Below, in pieces: positions 22,965 to 30,954 of a DNA stretch of 30,954 nucleotides; the first letter of the stretch is position 1; each line of letters opens with the position of its first letter. Source of the DNA: an uncultured Odoribacter sp. (lineage in GTDB: Bacteria; Bacteroidota; Bacteroidia; Bacteroidales; Marinifilaceae); contig CAJTPD010000014.1 in assembly GCA_910578105.1 (NCBI GenBank), positions 1-30,954 on the forward strand. Reading direction: 5' to 3'. Under the pieces are notes generated by a model that made no database searches, was not told the DNA's origin, and worked only from the letters and a program-made list of their open reading frames with translations. A program made the position numbers and the translations under genes.

Positions 22965-23000
22965 TAAAAAAGAGGAAATTATTCAAAATTATATTCAAAT

Positions 23001-23606
23001 ATGGAAAACAAATTAGACGTCTTGACGAAGAAGTTGTATGAAGAGGGAGTGGATAAGGCTAACCAGGAAGCCGAAAAGATTATAGCAAATGCAAAGGAGA
23101 GTGCAGCGAAACTTGTAGCAGAGGCAGAAGCTAAGGCGAGAGATATTATGGCTGCTGCGGAATCCGAATCAGAAAGTCTGAAGAAAAAGTCTGAATCCGA
23201 AATGGCGTTAAGTGCCCGTCAAGCTATTACAGCATTGAAACAGGCTGTTACAGATCTTATTTCAGGTGCGGTTTCCGGAGAAATAGCTAAAACCGGATTT
23301 GAAGACAAGGCATTTGTTCAGGAGTTATTGATAGAGATTGTGAAAAAATGGGATATTTCATCTGGTAATTTGGATTTGGCATTGATTTTATCCGACGAGG
23401 AAAAAGCGAAATTCCAACAGTTTGTTGCTGCTAAATATAAAGATTTACTGGATAAAGGGTTGGAAGTTAGAGCCGGAAATGTTAAGGAGGCTTTTGTCAT
23501 TCAACCTAAAAACGGAGGTTACCAGATTACTTTTTCGGAAGAATTGTTTGATACTTTTCTTAATCAGTATATGAGAAGCTTTACGAAAGCGTTGCTGTAT
23601 AAATGA
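23001..23606 (+). CDS. atpE: V/A-type ATPase subunit E
   Basis: 201 residues. The N-terminal half is a long Ala/Glu/Lys-rich coiled coil (ANQEAEKIIANAKESAAKLV and onwards to about residue 75); the C-terminal half is the globular E domain (VQELLIEIVKKWDI, DKGLEVRAGNVKEAFVIQ, GGYQITFSEELFDTFL). It forms the peripheral stalk that holds the catalytic head against rotation. In well-known V/A-ATPases it pairs with a G/H coiled-coil subunit; none is encoded in this operon. No Shine-Dalgarno site before its ATG. First structural gene of the operon. Confidence 0.92.
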   Translation: MENKLDVLTKKLYEEGVDKANQEAEKIIANAKESAAKLVAEAEAKARDIMAAAESESESLKKKSESEMALSARQAITALKQAVTDLISGAVSGEIAKTGFEDKAFVQELLIEIVKKWDISSGNLDLALILSDEEKAKFQQFVAAKYKDLLDKGLEVRAGNVKEAFVIQPKNGGYQITFSEELFDTFLNQYMRSFTKALLYK

Positions 23607-23624
23607 TGAATTAAAATAGGACAC

Positions 23625-24440
23625 GTGAATTATATTGCTTTTATAGCGGGTTTACCGGAGATTGCCTGGGATGACCGGAAATTGTCTCTGACAGTATCTG
23701 AATTCCGGACACAGTTGAAAGACTATATCAGTGGGGAAGACGAGAAGTTGGTTGATTTGTTTTTCTTGCCCAACGATAATCATCAGGTGCTGCGTTTATT
23801 GAATAAACAAGAAGCGGATGTATCTTTGCCGACAGTTTATCCGGTGAAGCTTCTGGAAGAAGAGGTTGCGGAGCCTGACAGAATGATACCTGCTTATCTC
23901 CGGGAGTTTATTACAGATTTTAAGGGTGAACATTTGTGTTATGAACAGGTTCCCGAAAATGTGCTTAGTTGGATGTATTATGATTATATGCTGGAAACGG
24001 ACAATCTGCTGGTGAGAAGTTTTGCAGAGTTTTCCATGAATTTGAAAAATCTGGTTACAGCACTGAATGCGAGGAAATACGGTAGAGAAATAGCAAAGGA
24101 AGTGATAGGAAATAATGAATTCTCCATTGCTTTGCGCACTTCTAATGCAAAAGATTTTGGGCTGGCCATGGATTATCCGTTTGCGGAGAAAGTAATTGCT
24201 CTCATGGAAAATGATAATCTGGTGGAACGTGAACGGGGATTGGATTTGATTTACTGGAATTTTTTGGATGAGGCAGTGACTTTTGAATATTTTTCTTTGG
24301 AGAGGGTCATCAGTTATATGCTGCGTCTCATGATAGTAGAGCGGTGGAGTAAAATGAATTCAGAATCAGGCCGGAAAGTTTTCATGGAATTGGTAGAAAA
24401 ATTCCGGCAAAGTTTTCAGTTTGAAGAACAATTTAAATAA
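23625..24440 (+). CDS. DUF2764 protein, V-ATPase operon component in place of subunit C
   Basis: 271 residues with a GTG start (23625); no upstream in-frame start exists because a stop follows the E gene, and a TAGGA motif sits just before. Soluble and largely helical and acidic, with YIAFIAGLPEIAWDD at the start and SVELLRS-like blocks absent; the best match is DUF2764, known between atpE and atpA in Bacteroidetes and spirochaete V-ATPase operons. Its position is that of subunit C in other operons, and it probably fills the same socket role between the rotor and the stator/head or connects rotor and ring; this is inferred from context only. Gap of 18 bases to atpE and 7 to atpA. Confidence 0.8.
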   Translation: MNYIAFIAGLPEIAWDDRKLSLTVSEFRTQLKDYISGEDEKLVDLFFLPNDNHQVLRLLNKQEADVSLPTVYPVKLLEEEVAEPDRMIPAYLREFITDFKGEHLCYEQVPENVLSWMYYDYMLETDNLLVRSFAEFSMNLKNLVTALNARKYGREIAKEVIGNNEFSIALRTSNAKDFGLAMDYPFAEKVIALMENDNLVERERGLDLIYWNFLDEAVTFEYFSLERVISYMLRLMIVERWSKMNSESGRKVFMELVEKFRQSFQFEEQFK

Positions 24441-24447
24441 TAAAATA

Positions 24448-26205
24448 ATGGCTAAAACACAAGGAAAAGTTCATAGCATTATTTCTAACCTGGTGTTAGT
24501 GAAAGTGGAGGGACCTGTTTCTCAGAATGAGATTTGTTTCATTGAGGAAAATGGAGAACGATTGATGGCTGAGGTAATCAAGGTTGTCGGAGAGCTTGCC
24601 TATGTACAGGTTTTTGAAAGTACCCGGGGATTGAAACCGGGAATGCTTGTAGAATTTGAAAATCACATGCTCGAAGTAAGTCTTGGTCCCGGATTATTGT
24701 CTAAAAACTTTGATGGTTTGCAGAATGACCTGGATAAAATGACCGGGGTTTTCTTAAAGAGAGGTGAGTATACGAATCCGTTGGAGGATGATAAGAAATG
24801 GAGTTTTACTCCCTTGGTAAAAGCGGGGGATATAGTGAAGGCTGCTGATTGGTTGGGGAATGTGAAAGAAAACTGGTTAGACCATAAGATAATGGTGCCT
24901 TTCAAGTGGGAGGGCGATTACATTGTTGTTTCTGTAGCAAATGAGGGGGAATATACCATAAAAGATACGATTGCAGTATTGAAAGATGATGCAGGAGAAG
25001 AGCATCCGGTTACGATGGTGCAGAAATGGCCGGTAAAAGTTGCGGTCCGGAATTATGTGGACAAACCGCGTCCGTTTCGTCAGATGGAGACCGGAGTTCG
25101 GGTAATTGATACGATGAATCCGATGTTAGAGGGGGGCACTGGTTTTATTCCTGGTCCGTTCGGGACGGGTAAAACGGTGTTGCAGCATGCTTTGGCTCGT
25201 TTTGCGGATGCAGATGTAATTATTATGGCAGCTTGTGGGGAACGTGCCAATGAAGTGGTAGAAATTTTTACGGAATTTCCTGAATTGCAGGACCCTCGTT
25301 CCGGACGTTCTTTGTATGAGCGGACGACTATTATTGCAAATACTTCTAATATGCCGGTGGCAGCCCGTGAAGCCTCTGTATACACTGCAATGACAATTGG
25401 GGAGTATTACCGGGCAATGGGGATGAAAGTATTATTGCTTGCTGACTCTACTTCCCGTTGGGCTCAGGCGTTGCGTGAGATGTCTAACCGGATGGAGGAG
25501 CTTCCCGGACAGGATGCTTTTCCGATGGACTTGTCGTCTATTATTTCCAATTTTTATGCCCGGGCGGGTATGGTTTACCTGAATAACGGTAAAACAGGTT
25601 CTGTCACTTTTATCGGAACTGTTTCTCCTGCCGGTGGTAACTTAAAAGAGCCGGTGACAGAGTCTACCAAGAAAGTTGCCCGTTGTTTTTATGCTTTATC
25701 TCAGGGACGTGCGGATTCCAAACGTTATCCGGCAATTGACACTTTGGAATCTTATTCGAAGTATCTGGAATATCCGGAGTTTGTAGAATATGCGAAGAAA
25801 AATATTTCAGATACTTGGATTGCAGACGTAAGTGAAGCCCGGAATATGTTGGTCCGGGGCAGGGAGACAGCGGAACAGATAGATATATTGGGCGATGATG
25901 GTGTACCTTTGGATTATCATTTGATTTTCTGGAAGTCGGAGTTGATAGATTTTGTGATTTTGCAACAGGATGCTTTTGATAATATTGATGGTTCAACTTC
26001 TATGGAGCGTCAGCAATATATGTTGAATATGGTATTGGATGTGGTCCGTTCAGATTTTGATTTCGATTCGTTTGAAGAAGTTAATCCTTATTTTAAACGG
26101 ATTATCAATGGTTTCAAACAGATGAACTATTCAGAATTTCAGTCTGAGCATTTTAAGAAGTATGAGGCAGAGGTGAAGGATATCATTAATGAGAGAAAAA
26201 AGTAA
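24448..26205 (+). CDS. atpA: V/A-type ATPase catalytic subunit A
   Basis: 585 residues from ATG 24448 (MAKTQGKVHSI); the longer frame from a TTG at 24421 would overlap DUF2764. N-terminal beta-barrel, the A-specific non-homologous insert (about 115-190), then the nucleotide-binding domain with P-loop GPFGTGKT (236-243, K242), catalytic E265 in CGERANE, and LLADSTSRWAQALRE. The C-terminal helical domain ends EAEVKDIINERKK. This is the ATP-hydrolysing or ATP-synthesising subunit of the A3B3 head. All key residues are present, so it should be active. An 80-base spacer precedes atpB. Confidence 0.98.
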   Translation: MAKTQGKVHSIISNLVLVKVEGPVSQNEICFIEENGERLMAEVIKVVGELAYVQVFESTRGLKPGMLVEFENHMLEVSLGPGLLSKNFDGLQNDLDKMTGVFLKRGEYTNPLEDDKKWSFTPLVKAGDIVKAADWLGNVKENWLDHKIMVPFKWEGDYIVVSVANEGEYTIKDTIAVLKDDAGEEHPVTMVQKWPVKVAVRNYVDKPRPFRQMETGVRVIDTMNPMLEGGTGFIPGPFGTGKTVLQHALARFADADVIIMAACGERANEVVEIFTEFPELQDPRSGRSLYERTTIIANTSNMPVAAREASVYTAMTIGEYYRAMGMKVLLLADSTSRWAQALREMSNRMEELPGQDAFPMDLSSIISNFYARAGMVYLNNGKTGSVTFIGTVSPAGGNLKEPVTESTKKVARCFYALSQGRADSKRYPAIDTLESYSKYLEYPEFVEYAKKNISDTWIADVSEARNMLVRGRETAEQIDILGDDGVPLDYHLIFWKSELIDFVILQQDAFDNIDGSTSMERQQYMLNMVLDVVRSDFDFDSFEEVNPYFKRIINGFKQMNYSEFQSEHFKKYEAEVKDIINERKK

Positions 26206-26285
26206 AATAATTGTGGATTTTAGATTCCGGCAGGCGTTGCAGAGAGTGAGGCAATTTAAAATCTGAGATTTAAAATTTAAAATAG

Positions 26286-27608
26286 ATGAACACTGCTTTT
26301 CAAAAAGTATATACCAAAATCACCCAAATCACTAAGGCGACTTGTTCATTAAAAGCTCAAGGCGTCGGAAATGATGAATTGGCGATTGTAAACGGGCGTT
26401 TGGCACAGGTTGTGAAAATCTGGGGGGATGATGTCACTTTACAGGTTTTTTCGGGAACGGAAGGTATTCCGACAAATGCAGAAGTCACTTTTTTAGGTAA
26501 GGCACCTACTTTAAAGGTGGGAGACGATTTATGCGGACGTTTTTTCAATGCTTTCGGGGAGCCTATTGACGGCGGACCTGTGACTGACGGAGAGGAACGG
26601 GAAATAGGTGGTCCGTCGGTAAATCCTGTTCGCCGGAAACAGCCTTCGGAGTTGATAGCTACTGGTATAGCAGGTATTGACCTGAATAATACTTTGGTTT
26701 CCGGTCAGAAGATTCCTTTTTTTGCAGATCCTGACCAGCCTTATAATCAGGTGATGGCCAATGTGGCTTTGCGTGCTCAGACCGACCGGATTATTTTAGG
26801 GGGTATGGGGTTGACAAATGACGATTATTTGTATTTTAAGAATTTGTTTGATAATGCCGGGGTGCTTGACCGTATTGTTAGTTTTGTAAATACCACAGAA
26901 GCACCTCCTGTAGAGCGTTTGTTGGTTCCGGATATGGCTTTGACGGCAGCGGAGTATTTTGCTGTCGACCGGAATGAAAAAGTCCTGGTGTTATTGACAG
27001 ACATGACGTTATATGCGGATGCATTGGCTATAGTATCCAACCGTATGGATCAGATACCCTCTAAAGATTCTATGCCGGGCTCGTTGTATTCCGATTTAGC
27101 GAAAATTTATGAGAAAGCTGTACAATTTCCACAAGGCGGTTCGATTACCATTATTGCAGTGACTACTTTATCGGGTGGGGATATTACTCATGCTATTCCG
27201 GATAATACCGGTTATATCACGGAGGGACAGTTGTTTTTGCGGAAAGATACTGAAATAGGTAAGGTGATTGTCGATCCTTTCCGGAGTTTGTCCCGTTTAA
27301 AACAGTTAGTGATTGGAAAGAAAACCCGTAAGGACCATCCGCAAGTGATGAATGCTGCTATCCGTTTGTATGCCGATGCTGCTAATGCCCGTACAAAATT
27401 GGAAAATGGTTTTGATTTGACGGATTATGACAGGCGTACACTGGAATTTGCCAGAGATTATTCGAATGAATTGCTGGCAATTGATGTTAATATCGGTATT
27501 ACGCAGATGTTGGATACTGCCTGGGTTTTGTTCCGGAAGTATTTCAATCGTTCGGAACTTGGCATTAAGAAGGAAATTGTGGATGAATTTGGAAGTTTTG
27601 GTGATTGA
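26286..27608 (+). CDS. atpB: V/A-type ATPase regulatory subunit B
   Basis: 440 residues. Barrel domain at the start (QVVKIWGDDVTLQVFSGTEG), LVSGQKIPFFADPDQPYNQV where a P-loop would be, showing the expected degenerate, non-catalytic site and more altered than the SGSGLPHN of many B subunits. LLTDMTLYADALAIVSNRMDQIP and PDNTGYITEGQ are B-subunit signatures; the Arg of DPFRSLSRL supplies the arginine finger to the A site. Alternates with A in the head. Preceded by an 80-base AT-rich spacer with repeated AATTTAAAAT-like segments; a 36-base gap to atpD. Confidence 0.97.
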   Translation: MNTAFQKVYTKITQITKATCSLKAQGVGNDELAIVNGRLAQVVKIWGDDVTLQVFSGTEGIPTNAEVTFLGKAPTLKVGDDLCGRFFNAFGEPIDGGPVTDGEEREIGGPSVNPVRRKQPSELIATGIAGIDLNNTLVSGQKIPFFADPDQPYNQVMANVALRAQTDRIILGGMGLTNDDYLYFKNLFDNAGVLDRIVSFVNTTEAPPVERLLVPDMALTAAEYFAVDRNEKVLVLLTDMTLYADALAIVSNRMDQIPSKDSMPGSLYSDLAKIYEKAVQFPQGGSITIIAVTTLSGGDITHAIPDNTGYITEGQLFLRKDTEIGKVIVDPFRSLSRLKQLVIGKKTRKDHPQVMNAAIRLYADAANARTKLENGFDLTDYDRRTLEFARDYSNELLAIDVNIGITQMLDTAWVLFRKYFNRSELGIKKEIVDEFGSFGD

Positions 27609-27644
27609 GAAAATTGATAATCTGCAATTTAAAAACGAAAATGG

Positions 27645-28241
27645 ATGATTAAGTTTCAATATAATAAGACTTCTCTCCAAAGTCTTGATAAGCAACTCAA
27701 GATGCGGGTGCGAGCTTTGCCTACCATTAAGAATAAGGAATCGGCTTTGCGGTCGGAGGTGAAGAGGGCGAGAGAAGTGGCAGATGAATTTGACGGAAAA
27801 TTAGAGGAGCGATTGAATGCCATTCAGGAGATGCTTCAGCTTTATGATGAGTATAGACCGGATATATTGACAGTGAAAGATGTGGAGATGTCAGTAAAGA
27901 AAATTGCAGGTGTCCGTACTCCTGTATTGGATAAGGTGGAATATGATATTAAGGATTTCAGTCTGTTCAATGCTCCGGGGTGGTTTCTTGATGGAATTCA
28001 GTATATAAAGGAGGTGGTTAATCTGGCATTGGAGAGGGAGTTTTATATGCGTAAAATGGAGCTTTTGGACCGTGCCCGTAAAAAGACGACTCAGAAAGTG
28101 AATTTGTATGAAAAAGTACAGATTCCTGGTTTTCAGGAAGCAATCCGGAAAATCAAGCGTTTTTTGGAAGATGAAGAAAATCTTTCGAAATCGGCTCAGA
28201 AGATAGTGAAAACCCGTAAAGCAATGGAGGACGAGTCATGA
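27645..28241 (+). CDS. atpD: V/A-type ATPase subunit D (central rotor)
   Basis: 198 residues. Two long antiparallel helices bracket a short middle region: N-terminal helix FQYNKTSLQSLDKQLKMRVR with LPTIKNKESALRSEVKRARE, and C-terminal helix NLYEKVQIPGFQEAIRKIKRF. This is the central shaft that turns inside the A3B3 head. Other V/A-ATPases add subunit F to the foot of D; no F is found here. Its stop overlaps the start of atpI (ATGA), so translation is coupled. Confidence 0.93.
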   Translation: MIKFQYNKTSLQSLDKQLKMRVRALPTIKNKESALRSEVKRAREVADEFDGKLEERLNAIQEMLQLYDEYRPDILTVKDVEMSVKKIAGVRTPVLDKVEYDIKDFSLFNAPGWFLDGIQYIKEVVNLALEREFYMRKMELLDRARKKTTQKVNLYEKVQIPGFQEAIRKIKRFLEDEENLSKSAQKIVKTRKAMEDES

Positions 28242-30091
28242 TAGTGTCTATGCGAAAGTTATCACTGTTAGTCTTTTATAAAGATTATCAGAGTTTTCTC
28301 GAAGAACTTCGGGAGAAAGGGGTAGTGCATATCTATGAGAATAAACAACGTTCGGCCGAAGATGAGGCTTTACAGGGAAAGTTGCGTTTTATCAAACGGC
28401 TCAATGAGATGATTCGTTTGTTGGAAAACCGTGGAATAAAGGAGAAAGGCGGAAGAGTGGAAGTGCCGGAAGAAGATTTATTGTCTTATTTGGAAGGACA
28501 ATATCATCGGCAGGAACAGATTGCCGTCCAACTGGGAGAATTGGAGAAAGAGATTGCATTGTACGAACCTTGGGGACGGTTTTCCAGGAAGCGTGTGGAA
28601 AGATTGGAGGAAGCCGGTTGGGATTTGCGTTTTTTTACTGTTCCCGACCGGAAGTATATGCCGGAATGGGAAGAACGGTTTCATGCTACTGTGATTAATG
28701 AGCAGAAAGGTCAGAAATATTTTGTTACGGTCACGCCTGTGGGGGAAGAGGAAAAGCCTGATGCCGATGTTTTTGTTTTCCCACAGGAATCGGAAGAGAA
28801 TCTTCGTGGAACTATGAAACAGCTGTTGGGAGAGCGGGAACATCTGACTGTTCATTTGGACGAAATAGCTGTTGATTCTATCCAGCGTTTAAAACATTAT
28901 CGTGAAACTATCAGTGAGGTAACAGATTTTTTGCAAGTAGAGAATGCTTCGCAGGAATTGGTAGAGGAAAAAGTTATTGGTTTGGAGGGGTGGTTGCCTG
29001 AAAATCAGGTGACAGACATGAAGGCCTTTTTGCAGGAACGTGGGGTTTACTACGAGTTTTCATGTCCGACGCCTGATGAAGATGTTCCCGTATTGTTAAA
29101 AAATAATCGCTTTACCAAACTTTTTGAGCCTATTACGGAGATGTTTGCTTTGCCGAATTATCATGAATTGGATCCGACTCCTTTTTTTGCTCCTTTCTTC
29201 ATGTTGTTTTTCGGTTTATGTATGGGAGATGGTGGGTATGGGTTGTTGATTTGGCTGGTTTGTTTTATTCTGGCCCGAAAAGCTTCACCTGCTATGAAAG
29301 GTTATCTGGTGTTGGGTGAGTATCTTGGTATCGCAACTGTGGTGGTAGGTTTGTTGACGGGTTCGTTTTTCGGAGTGGCTTTGGATGCTGTTGAGTGGCC
29401 TTGGTTGAAAGGAGTGAAACAGTATTTTGTTACAGAGGCGAATTACGGAAAATATTTGAATGGTTATAATCCGATGATGGTTGTTGCTGTGATAATCGGT
29501 ATTATTCAAATCCTTTTCGGGATGTGTCTGAGTGCTGCGAAGTTGGTCAAACAATTTGGTTTTAAGTATGCGATGTCGACAATTGCCTGGGTAGTTGTTT
29601 TGATATTATTGGGAATCACTTTTGGTTTGCCTGCTTTAGGTATAGCATTACCTGTTATTTTGGTATATATCCTTTATGCTTTGATTGCCGTTTGTGCATT
29701 TTTCATTCTGTTTGTGAATTCTCCGGGAAAGGGGATTTTGATGAATCTCGGCTCTGCTTTGTGGGGCACTTACAATATGGCGACAGGTCTGCTTGGAGAT
29801 ACTCTTTCTTATATTCGTTTGTTTGCATTAGGATTGACTGGAAGTATTTTGGGAGGAGTATTTAATACTCTTGCTTTTGATTTGACGGCTTCATGTCCGG
29901 TTGTAGTCCGTTTTATTGCAGTATTACTGATTCTGCTGGTTGGACATGCTATCAATTTTGGATTGTGTATGATTGGGGCATTTGTACATCCTATGCGTTT
30001 GACTTTTGTAGAGTTTTATAAAAATGCAAGTTTTGAAGGGGGAGGTAAAAAATATTCGCCTTTTCGTCGGAGAGTTATTGCAGAAAAATGA
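28238..30091 (+). CDS. atpI: V/A-type ATPase subunit I (stator membrane subunit)
   Basis: 617 residues. The soluble N-terminal half (1 to about 300) contains coiled-coil hairpins and ends with PTPFFAPFFMLFFGLCMGDGGYG, the start of the membrane half with about seven or eight helices. LSYIRLFALGLTGSI carries the conserved Arg (R527) that faces the rotor ring and enables ion transfer. LLVGHAINFGLCMIGAFVHPMRL is the usual penultimate helix. The start ATG overlaps the atpD stop; a second possible start is four codons in (MRKLSLLVF). Provides the ion half-channels. Confidence 0.96.
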   Translation: MIVSMRKLSLLVFYKDYQSFLEELREKGVVHIYENKQRSAEDEALQGKLRFIKRLNEMIRLLENRGIKEKGGRVEVPEEDLLSYLEGQYHRQEQIAVQLGELEKEIALYEPWGRFSRKRVERLEEAGWDLRFFTVPDRKYMPEWEERFHATVINEQKGQKYFVTVTPVGEEEKPDADVFVFPQESEENLRGTMKQLLGEREHLTVHLDEIAVDSIQRLKHYRETISEVTDFLQVENASQELVEEKVIGLEGWLPENQVTDMKAFLQERGVYYEFSCPTPDEDVPVLLKNNRFTKLFEPITEMFALPNYHELDPTPFFAPFFMLFFGLCMGDGGYGLLIWLVCFILARKASPAMKGYLVLGEYLGIATVVVGLLTGSFFGVALDAVEWPWLKGVKQYFVTEANYGKYLNGYNPMMVVAVIIGIIQILFGMCLSAAKLVKQFGFKYAMSTIAWVVVLILLGITFGLPALGIALPVILVYILYALIAVCAFFILFVNSPGKGILMNLGSALWGTYNMATGLLGDTLSYIRLFALGLTGSILGGVFNTLAFDLTASCPVVVRFIAVLLILLVGHAINFGLCMIGAFVHPMRLTFVEFYKNASFEGGGKKYSPFRRRVIAEK

Positions 30092-30121
30092 TAATAATTA
30101 AAATAAATAAAATTTGAAATT

Positions 30122-30574
30122 ATGGAACCAATTGTTTTAGCTTATTTAGGAATTGCATTAATGGTAGGTTTATCTGGAACCGGAAGTGCTTATGGTGTGA
30201 CTATTTGTGGTAATGCGGCTGTGGGAGCTTTGAAAAAAAATCCGGGAGCATCGGGTCAGTATATCGGTCTTTCTGCTTTGCCATCCTCTCAAGGTCTGTA
30301 TGGTTTTGTAGGATATTTTTTGTTGAGTGCTTATCTGGTGCCGGGAATTAGCTGGTATGCTGCTGCTGCTGTGTTCGGAGCCGGTTTGGGACTGGGATTG
30401 GTAGCCTTGTTTTCAGCTATTCGTCAGGCTCAGGTTTGTGCTAATGGTATAGTAGCTATTGGTAGCGGTTACAATGTATTTGGAACGACTATGGTTCTGG
30501 CTGTGTTTCCCGAGTTATATGCTATTTTGGGTTTGTTGGTGTTGATTCTGATTTCCGGTTTAATTCCGGCTTAA
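30122..30574 (+). CDS. atpK: V/A-type ATPase subunit K (rotor ring proteolipid), sodium-type ligands
   Basis: 150 residues, four membrane helices in two hairpins, like the 156-residue NtpK of Enterococcus hirae. Ion-binding E131 (VFPELYAILG) lies in helix 4. Aligning by spacing to NtpK, whose Na+ ligands are L61, T64, Q65, Q110 and E139, gives L53, S56, Q57, Q102 and E131: all offset by exactly eight, with only Thr to Ser changed. That pattern favours Na+ rather than H+ binding. Several copies form the rotor ring in the membrane opposite subunit I. Last gene of the operon, followed by a strong terminator. Confidence 0.96.
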   Translation: MEPIVLAYLGIALMVGLSGTGSAYGVTICGNAAVGALKKNPGASGQYIGLSALPSSQGLYGFVGYFLLSAYLVPGISWYAAAAVFGAGLGLGLVALFSAIRQAQVCANGIVAIGSGYNVFGTTMVLAVFPELYAILGLLVLILISGLIPA

Positions 30575-30618
30575 TCATTTAAGTAATAGTATCTGCACGT
30601 CGGATACATTGAGGGAGG

Positions 30619-30660
30619 TGTGTCAAAATCTTGAAATAGATTTTGACACATTCTTTTTTT
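30619..30660 (+). terminator. Terminator of the V-ATPase operon
   Basis: TGTGTCAAAATC / GATTTTGACACA, a perfect 12-base stem with an 8-base loop, followed by TTCTTTTTTT. Classical intrinsic terminator 45 bases after the atpK stop. Confidence 0.92.
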
Positions 30661-30889
30661 ATTTCTGTGAATTCTTTTCCTTTCCGGTCAATTTAACGGC
30701 AGAAGTTGGCATTTGTGATAGAAGGGATGGGGATTTTTGTATCATTATGGGGTGTTTCTCTTGTTTTGTATGTGCAGGATGAGTTAGATTGTGGCTGTTC
30801 GTTTTTTTATTTATTTCTTATAACTTGTTGATAATAAATGTATATATGTAATATTGTATATATTTTTCAAGAAAAATATTCCCCAAAAA
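30661..30889 (+). other. AT-rich spacer before a strong promoter
   Basis: No gene seen. The last 50 bases (about 30838-30880) are nearly pure A/T with repeated TATATA, like an UP-type element before stable-RNA promoters. Confidence 0.45.
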
Positions 30890-30921
30890 TTTGTATATGA
30901 TGAATGAAATCTCTACTTTTG
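30890..30921 (+). promoter_or_regulatory. Strong promoter at the right edge, probably of an rRNA operon
   Basis: TTTG (30890-30893), 20-base spacer, TACTTTTG (30914-30921), then CATCCGCTTTTGGGAG. Box sequences, spacing, the AT-rich upstream tract and the G-C-T-rich start region resemble what I remember of rRNA operon promoters in Bacteroides. No 16S sequence is reached before the window ends. Confidence 0.7.
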
Positions 30922-30954
30922 CATCCGCTTTTGGGAGGAGAGGGAATAAATTTC

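Larger units (their letters stand above)
22678..23000 (+). other. Spacer upstream of the V-ATPase operon
   Basis: 323 bases without a long gene. A small hairpin CTTT-GAAC-AAAG followed by TTTTTTCTTTTTT (22782-22807) may weakly end the YeiH transcript. Beyond it lie a CpG-centred palindrome (AAAACGTTTT, 22868-22877), a possible promoter, and a nine-codon frame behind a good GGAGG site, all listed separately or discussed in the findings. Confidence 0.5.

Noticed and set aside
24421..24447. TTG start for subunit A
   Set aside because: It would overlap DUF2764, and family members begin at the MAKTQGKVHSI position.
26206..26285. AATTTAAAAT-like repeats between atpA and atpB, considered as a repeat element or promoter
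   Set aside because: Short and low-complexity; no TAnnTTTG box and no hairpin with a T run.

Overview
The window comes from a Bacteroidales bacterium; the genus is not certain, though a gut Odoribacter/Butyricimonas-like organism would fit. The evidence is the repeated Bacteroidetes -7 promoter box (TAnnTTTG, twice with a TTTG -33 box 19-20 bases upstream), mostly weak or absent Shine-Dalgarno sequences, Bacteroidetes families (DUF5063, DUF4861, DUF4136), AT-rich spacers, and a V/A-type ATPase operon of the kind shared by Bacteroidetes and spirochaetes.

Layout. 1-2400 is an accessory edge: a cut-off AAA ATPase, an orphan HipB-like XRE regulator, a gene-poor AT-rich stretch, and a GC-richer fragment of a tyrosine recombinase downstream of the 3' end of a tRNA-Ser gene. 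2430-5605 holds tRNA-Ser(GGA), a DUF5063 gene, a DEDDy 3'-5' exonuclease, and an opposing two-gene signalling operon (GAF protein then receiver-like/histidine kinase). 5800-6218 is a stable-RNA cluster: SRP RNA, two tRNA-Thr and a tRNA-Glu(CTC). 6361-18756 is carbohydrate-centred: an IdnO/Gno/KduD-like dehydrogenase, tex, a secreted GH20 hexosaminidase, a YghZ-type aldo/keto reductase, then a LacI-regulated uronate operon (regulator, kduI, DUF4861 lipoprotein, kdgK, SDR fructuronate reductase, uxuA). 18769-21431 carries minus-strand envelope genes: a beta-barrel protein, a DUF4136 lipoprotein, and ExbD/ExbB. 21552-22677 is a YeiH-family transporter. 23001-30574 is the V/A-ATPase operon E-DUF2764-A-B-D-I-K, closed by a strong terminator. 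The window ends on a strong promoter that looks like the start of an rRNA operon.

How the genes work together. KduI and the IdnO-like dehydrogenase would turn unsaturated-uronate products into 2-keto-3-deoxygluconate (KDG); the SDR reductase and UxuA would bring fructuronate to the same KDG, and KdgK phosphorylates it. A matching palindrome sits at the same distance from the -7 box of the lone dehydrogenase and of the lacI operon, 6 kb apart, which ties them into one small regulon. The ATPase lacks recognisable C, F and G/H subunits, and its K subunit keeps a near-complete set of sodium ligands known from Enterococcus hirae NtpK. I found no CRISPR array, insertion sequence or prophage. The observations most worth following are the two-site uronate operator, the terminator hairpin that contains the tex promoter box, and the reduced, probably sodium-coupled V-ATPase with a possible leader peptide.
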